DNA from: Clarkia xantiana subsp. parviflora
Lineage: Eukaryota > Streptophyta > Magnoliopsida > Myrtales > Onagraceae
Reading direction: 5' to 3'
NCBI GenBank assembly: GCA_036873135.1
Contig: JAPTYO010000006.1
Location: 1,393,644 to 1,457,643 of the forward strand
Length of the DNA: 64,000 bases
Shown: positions 60,318 through 64,000 of the stretch, piece after piece
Layout: each line of letters begins with the position of its first letter
Position numbering within the stretch: position 1 is the stretch's first letter
Notes under the pieces: model-generated
What the model was told of the DNA's origin: nothing
The model's database searches: none
What the model saw: the letters and a program-made list of their open reading frames with translations, nothing else
Program-made: the position numbers and the translations under genes

Positions 60318-62938
60318 ATGTCGTTATCACTCTCTGCTGTCTCTTCTCCTGCTCTTCATCTTCGAAAGCCTCCTCTACTCCCCTGCAACTCCATCTCTGA
60401 TATTCATCTCCGGCGATTCACCTGCGCCGGAAATGTCCCGCTCCGGCTCAATCTCTCTCACAATTTCCACGGATTCAAGATAATTGATCCGTTAAGAATT
60501 GGGCGCTCTTTGAATTGTTTGAACGCAGAGAATGGAGAAATCGGAGGCGAAGAGATGGACGAAGCGGAGAGAGTTGCCAAAGGGCATAGTACGATGCCGG
60601 AGAGGTTCAGGTACTTGACCAAGGAAGCTCCCGATCGTCCTGTTAGGTGGCCGTACTTCATTGGTATGTTTGAATTGCTCTCTTGCTCATTTCAATTTGC
60701 TGCATCTTTATCTGCACGGCACATCCAAATTAGAACATTTCTGTGTGATTGAATGAGTATAAGTAATTGTAGGAGAGAACTTTTGAAATTTAGATCTTAT
60801 TGTACTTGTTGATTGTGGATATCGACCTCGAAGCCGAACAGTACTAAGTTCCAACCATATGCATCTAATTTCAGTTATTCATCACTTGATGTTTAAAGAT
60901 ATGCGTTTGTTGAAGCTAAATTTGTATGATTGGATACATGTTGATGTGGAAGGGTTAGTGTTCGATGATAGGTTAAGCTCATTATGCTTTGAGTATTTGG
61001 ATATGATCTTTCTCAAATGCATAATGTGAAGCATTAGTAAAGTTTGAATATGTTGTTTGGACCATAGCATATCTACATTGATCACTTTTCTGGTAAAGAT
61101 ATGAATTTTCACCAGCATCAACTTAAAGGGAGAAGTTCGAGTCTTTGAGATTCATTCTGCTGAAATTTGTATGCTTACTGAGTTCCAGATTTATCAAAGG
61201 TTGATTCAACAAAGATCCATCTGTATGCAGATAAGCAGATTATTTCCCATATGAAGTATAGGAAAATTCTACAGTGTCAAACTTACTTTTCAGGGGAAAA
61301 AAATGATTGTGTAGCAACTTCTTGAAATGAAAAAATATTCGGTTTTCACTTTGAACTTCACTCTAAGTTTCCCATTTTGTAAAGCTGCCTGGGTGCCAAA
61401 TTTGTATTTATTGGTGATTTGTTTTCTCGCTTCAATGGTTGCATATCTACATTTATCACTTTTCTGGAAAAGAAATGACATCAACTTAAAGGTAGAAGCT
61501 TGAGTCTTTGAGGTTCTTTGTGCTGAAATTTGTATGCTTACTGAGTTCCAGGTCATTGATGGTTGATTCAACAAAGATCCATCTGTATACAGATTATTTC
61601 CCATATGAAGTATAGGATAATTCTACAAATTGTCAAACTTTTAGTAAAATTTTACTTTTCAGGAAAAAAAGGTTAAGAACTAAAAATAGTCACAACTATA
61701 GATCACGTTGCTAATCGCAGTCCAAGATTTAAAATGTTTATATTCGGTGTCTCAACTCCCTAACTATCAAATTTGTTTCTTTCCACTTTTTTCGACTGTC
61801 TTTAAAATTATGTTTTAAGTAACAAAAATATGAATTTTTCAACTTTTACGAAGCTCATGGTTTTTTATTATTTGGTGCTTAAAAAACATGTTTTTGTTCC
61901 GTCAATTTTACAAGGAAAAATGAAAATCAACCAATCTTATAGTTAGGATACCGAATATCAACATTTTAAATCTAGGACATCAATTAGCAACATGACCTTT
62001 GTTTATAGATTCTTATATCGGAAAATTTTGATTGTGTAAGATTCCGGTTTCACTTCGCTCTAAGTTTCCCATTTTTTTGCATTGCTCAGGTCCCAAAATT
62101 GTATTTTTTGGCAATTCTTTTTCTCCCTTCCATGGTTGCATTAACAGCTTTTCTATGAATGCTCTTTATACATGTTTGCTTCATTCACAGCCCCAATCTG
62201 CATTCAGTTTTAACTGCCTTTTGAAAACGTCTCCTTTTTCGTCTTGCAGCTCCGGTTTTTCTCATCTACGCATGGAGGGCGGTCATCTTCGAACTATCTA
62301 ACTGGACCAAAGCGCCAATGGCTATCATATACTTTCTGGGCTACCTCTCAAAATTTGCCTTTGCCCTCATCTTCCATTTCATCGGCGACCCTGTGACTTC
62401 CACAATTGCATGCTTCGAAACCTTAACATACTCCATCCGAGCCTTCTACTCCAGTATAGTAGCCTATGCACCCGTTTCCGAACTCACAGTTGTCATCATA
62501 ATGGCATCTGCCATTCTTGCCATAGCCGAGGCAGTCAATCCAAACGCCGTAAAATCCCAACCCTACACACTTTCACTGTCTGGCTTCATAGGCTACGCTG
62601 CAGTCCGAGGCTATATCTCAGAGCGGTTCTTCTGGACACTTCTACTCGGGATTTACGTGTTCTCACGCGTGGTGAAAAAGAGAGACGATGTTTTGTCGGC
62701 TTTGCCTGTTGCTGCTGTTGTTGCTGCCATTGGTGAGCCATGGGTTAGAGTTGTGGCGATAACCTCGTATGTTGCATTGGCGATATGGCGGTATTCGAAA
62801 GCCGAGGTGAGAGAGGTGGAGGAGGTTGGTGGAGAGAGGAGGATTCCGGTGCCGATGTTGGGGGCGGCTTTGGCGATCGGGATTCATCTGGCTGCTAGAT
62901 GGGCCGGGTATCGCCACTTGACATGGATGATTGCCTAG
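60318..62938 (+). CDS. Plastid-targeted polytopic membrane protein, function not established, 344 aa
   Basis: Two exons join in frame: 60318-60663 and 62250-62938 (1035 nt with stop), donor G|GTATG and acceptor TTGCAG|CT. The N-terminus (MSLSLSAVSSPALHLRKPPL) is Ser/Leu/Arg-rich and low in acidic residues to about residue 60, like a plastid transit peptide. A soluble acidic stretch follows (ENGEIGGEEMDEAERVAKG). From ~112 on there are about seven hydrophobic segments: APVFLIYAWRAVIF, IIYFLGYLSKFAFALIF, VVIIMASAILAIAEA, FFWTLLLGIYVFSRVV, ALPVAAVVAAIG, VVAITSYVALAIW, MLGAALAIGIHLAARW. A conserved-looking NPNAVKSQPYTLSLSGF loop sits between them. It vaguely recalls the Arabidopsis EMB1923 type of chloroplast membrane protein, but I cannot confirm this and assign no function. 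The long intron holds duplications and a foldback element. Confidence 0.85.
61070..61670. repeat. ~362-bp tandem duplication within the single intron of the plastid protein gene
   Basis: TTGATTCAACAAAGATCC occurs at 61201 and 61563. The surrounding ~200 bp match (ACTGAGTTCCAG, TTATTTCCCATATGAAGTAT, TTTTCAGG). A further block at about 61340-61460 (CACTCTAAGTTTCCCATTTT) is repeated near 62048 (GCTCTAAGTTTCCCATTTTT), followed by similar ATGGTTGCAT sequence. The intron therefore grew by two or more rounds of local duplication. Confidence 0.75.
61696..62010. mobile_element. Foldback/MITE element in the plastid protein gene intron
   Basis: CTATAGATCACGTTGCTAAT and CCAAGATTTAAAATGTT on the left pair with ACATTTTAAATCTAGGACAT and AATTAGCAACATGACC on the right, giving arms of about 45 bp. 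The interior matches the degenerate copies at 59510 and 59952. There is no coding. Confidence 0.7.
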
Positions 62939-63272
62939 TTGGTTGGTTTAGAGATGGTTTTGTAGCTTAGAGATGGTAACTTGTGTTAGTAGTGTTCTCT
63001 TGTTGTAGATTCTTATACAAAAAGATGACAACTTTGTTTCAATTTTGGTGGTGAATTCAATATATGATTGATTGATCCCTAACTTGAGGCTTCTAGTATG
63101 TATTCTAAGGTCTTTTTATCAACGGTGACATCCACTTCTCTTGCTTATCCGTCTTCTCTTTTTAGATTCGTCTCGGATATTAGATTTCTATTAGTAGATG
63201 TTCCGCTTCTAGACCGGTTGTTTCAATTTCGCATAATGTTGTAGAATGGGGACTTGGTTACTGGCTTAGGTT
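62939..63272. other. 3' UTR of the plastid protein gene and spacer
   Basis: T-rich transcript end and unremarkable spacer. No gene is seen. Confidence 0.5.
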
Positions 63273-63280
63273 GTTGTATG

Positions 63281-63834
63281 TAGGGCTGACAATTTGTGAC
63301 ACGACACGATAGCACGACACGAACACGCACGAAAAAAACTGTGTTCGTGCTAGCATATGGCAGTACGATAACACGATAGCACGAACACGACTAAAACGAT
63401 ATAACTTCCGTGCCGTGTTCGTGTTTGAGTATCCTAACACGACACGCACGATAACACGATAAAGTTGTGCTAATAAGATTAAATTTTAAGTATTTTTTGA
63501 GCAAATCTTATCTATTACCTCCAATTAGTGGTTTATTATTTATTGTTTTTAAACTATATAATACTAACTTATGAATAGTGACATATTAATTCATGGTTTT
63601 TTAAATATGAAGTTAATTATTTTGATTTTGCTCAAAGATCTCGTATATATATATACAACCGAATATCCTTCACAACACGATAGCACGACACGAACGAAAA
63701 TATCTGTGTCGTGTTCGTGTTTGTAAAATGTGGCACGATAAGCTTATCGTGCGTGTTCGTGTTCAGTAAGTTTAACACGACACGATTACTGATGCGCACA
63801 ATAGCACGCACGATAGCACGAATTGCCACCCCTA
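63281..63834. mobile_element. 554-bp hAT-like non-autonomous element with 8-bp target duplication
   Basis: It starts TAGGGCTGACAATT at 63281 and ends AATTGCCACCCCTA at 63834, imperfect inverted termini. GTTGTATG is duplicated exactly on both sides (63273-63280 and 63835-63842). Clusters of ACACGAC, GATAGCAC and GTGTTCGTG occur at both ends in opposite orientation, as in hAT subterminal binding regions. An AT-rich centre follows. There is no transposase. Confidence 0.9.
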
Positions 63835-63842
63835 GTTGTATG

Positions 63843-64000
63843 GTGTCTTTATTATATAAACTAGCTGTTTACTCAAAAAAAAAAAATTAAAAGAAAAATC
63901 AATTAAATTTTATAATTTTCAATTAAGAGTTAATACACCTCTAACTCTAATCCGTACAATACTCCGGCGTGCTTTTCCGCCGTATCATCTACAAAATACA
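63843..64000. other. Terminal spacer; no gene recognised
   Basis: The spacer contains a short A run near 63876 and a more GC-balanced end (CTCCGGCGTGCTTTTCCGCC near 63962) that might be the edge of a gene outside the window. Confidence 0.3.

Overview
This window is nuclear DNA of a flowering plant, almost certainly a eudicot. The reasons are AT-rich intergenic DNA, genes built from many small exons joined at GT-AG borders, plant-specific gene families (BSL phosphatase, ALMT channel, NHL/LEA-2 protein, plastid outer-envelope Omp85 protein) and plant-type transposons. There is no bacterial or viral gene set and no CRISPR array, and I recognise no rRNA or functional tRNA gene. I cannot name the species.

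Layout: (1) 1-19171 is one uninterrupted head-to-tail satellite array with a 179-bp unit (about 107 copies). The central ~13.4 kb reads as identical copies; the right edge is diverged and partly organised as dimers. The array stops abruptly in mid-monomer at 19171/19172. (2) 19172-27436 is repeat-rich DNA without genes: a 588-bp tandem duplication, a Helitron-like 3' end, a 4.4-kb Copia-type LTR element with identical LTRs but decayed coding, and a second degraded relative beside it. (3) 27437-62938 is a gene-bearing arm with six genes: an OEP39/P39-like Omp85 protein (minus, 11 exons), a BSL2/BSL3-type kelch-phosphatase (plus, 21 exons), a DNAJC8-like J-domain splicing protein (minus, 9 exons), an ALMT anion channel (plus, 5 exons), an intronless NHL/LEA-2 protein (plus) and a two-exon plastid-targeted polytopic membrane protein (plus). 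(4) MITEs, hAT-like and Helitron elements fill the spaces and many introns, and the window ends just past a hAT-like element with a perfect 8-bp target duplication.

The genes do not form a pathway; they are an ordinary plant neighbourhood (brassinosteroid signalling, splicing, plastid envelope, anion transport, stress-type membrane protein). All exon structures were assembled by hand. Each of the five spliced models keeps frame through every junction and ends at a stop: 360, 967, 246, 498 and 344 aa; the intronless gene gives 244 aa. The least explained component is the satellite and its boundary, a candidate centromeric or heterochromatic array lying only about 8 kb from the first gene. A second theme is repeated local tandem duplication (160-590 bp) in introns and spacers.
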